Shown piece by piece: positions 5,369 through 5,992 of a stretch of DNA of 5,992 bases; position 1 is the stretch's first letter, and every line of letters begins with the position of its first letter. The DNA comes from Thermoplasmata archaeon (GTDB lineage Archaea; Thermoplasmatota; Thermoplasmata; Thermoplasmatales; Thermoplasmataceae): contig JAKBSB010000088.1 of the NCBI GenBank assembly GCA_021845155.1, positions 1-5,992 of the forward strand. Reading direction: 5' to 3'. Below the pieces are notes generated by a model. That model saw nothing but the letters and a program-made list of their open reading frames with translations. It was not told where the DNA came from and did no database searches. A program made the position numbers and the translations under genes.

Positions 5369-5992
5369 CTAAACAACCATTGCCTTATTCTTTATGCCTG
5401 ACACATGGCTGAAAGTTTCGCTATCCTCAAAATATACGGATGTTCCTTTCATTCCCCTTGTGAGCATCACCCTGTACCTGTTGATCAGCAGCTTCATGGC
5501 TTTTGGAGGATCTGTTAAGGACAGATTCTTGAGTGAACCACTTCCTCCAATCCGGTCCATTATCTTGTCCGGCTGCACTTTCCATCCATTGCGCCATACA
5601 AGATCCTCTCCCCAGATAAGCCCCACATAATCAGATTCAAAACCCTGGGAACCATAGATGGATGCACAGTACTTCAGTGGATCTCTCTGTCCAAGCCAGT
5701 ATGAAGGATATTCAGTCTTCTCATCCATCAGCCAGTTTATCTCCGGATCGAATATACGCCTCTTTTCCTTTCTGCCGTCAGTGCGGGTGAATGATGCAAG
5801 AAGAGCTATCTTGGGTTCTCTTCCCATGGATCTGGTGGATTTGACGCTTTCAAGATATTCGAGCACGGGATCGATCTCATCAAATATCCTGAAATCGTAT
5901 TCTTTAGGGATGCCTGAACTGTTTCCACTGAAAACTGAATTTATGAAATCCTCATATTTCCTGCCTCCGTTGACCCGGTAAAAGCCCTCGAG
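5369..5992 (-). CDS. DUF2075-type SF1 helicase, C-terminal part (5' end beyond window)
   Basis: The frame is open from the right edge to a TAG at 5371-5369, giving 207 visible residues. The first residues, EGFYRVNGGRKYEDFI, resemble the DUF2075 segment linking an Arg-containing motif to a conserved Gly-Gly/Tyr. YGSQGFESDYVGLIWGEDL (residues about 113-131) matches the SF1 motif V region of this family, and NRYRVMLTRGMKGTSVYFED (171-190) matches motif VI with the catalytic Arg. The N-terminal RecA domain with Walker A and B is outside the window. DUF2075 proteins are predicted ATP-dependent DNA/RNA helicases related to Schlafen group-3 helicases and are often found in restriction, toxin or other defence contexts. 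A GTG at 5866-5864 could be mistaken for the start, but coding similarity clearly continues upstream of it. The gene converges on the MutS-like operon with 28 bases between stop codons, so it is not co-transcribed with it. Confidence 0.8.
   Translation of the reverse strand, partial: LEGFYRVNGGRKYEDFINSVFSGNSSGIPKEYDFRIFDEIDPVLEYLESVKSTRSMGREPKIALLASFTRTDGRKEKRRIFDPEINWLMDEKTEYPSYWLGQRDPLKYCASIYGSQGFESDYVGLIWGEDLVWRNGWKVQPDKIMDRIGGSGSLKNLSLTDPPKAMKLLINRYRVMLTRGMKGTSVYFEDSETFSHVSGIKNKAMVV

Noticed and set aside
5658..5981. 107-codon plus-strand open frame at the right end
   Set aside because: It is antisense to the DUF2075 helicase, whose reading frame is supported by conserved motifs on both sides.

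Overview
The window looks like chromosomal DNA from an archaeon, most likely a member of the Thermoplasmata or a relative. The signs are archaeal BRE/TATA-type promoters, a strong AGGAGG ribosome-binding site in a tight operon, heavy use of AGA/AGG and ATA codons, moderate-to-low GC, and a large predicted extracellular domain rich in N-glycosylation sequons. The lineage is inferred from style and recall, not from a marker gene.

Layout. Positions 1-129 hold the C-terminal end of a PadR-like winged-helix regulator (+). Positions 130-425 have no convincing gene, but contain a stretch resembling the anticodon-to-3'-end half of a tRNA-Thr(UGU). Positions 426-2012 (-) encode an ABC-2-type membrane protein with a large, sequon-rich external domain between its first and second membrane segments; no ATPase partner gene is visible. 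Positions 2013-2272 form a divergent intergenic region with a promoter on each strand and a short ORF remnant whose Cys motif recalls the C-terminus of Cas4/RecB-type nucleases.

The centre of the window is a two-gene operon (2273-3799 and 3796-5340, +) that overlaps by ATGA. It encodes two paralogous MutS-superfamily ATPases of about 510 residues. Both keep the helical core and the C-terminal ABC-type ATPase but have no mismatch-reading N-terminal domains. Both carry Asn-Glu where canonical MutS has Asp-Glu in Walker B. They differ from each other at the conserved switch-loop His: Phe in the first protein, His in the second. Translational coupling and this asymmetry suggest an obligate heterodimer. 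Its substrate is unknown.

Convergent to the operon, after a 28-base gap, 5369-5992 (-) holds the C-terminal part of a DUF2075-type (Schlafen-group-like) SF1 helicase that runs off the window. A MutS-like pair, a DUF2075 helicase and a possible Cas4-like remnant make a nucleic-acid-processing or defence neighbourhood a reasonable hypothesis, but the sequence alone does not prove it.
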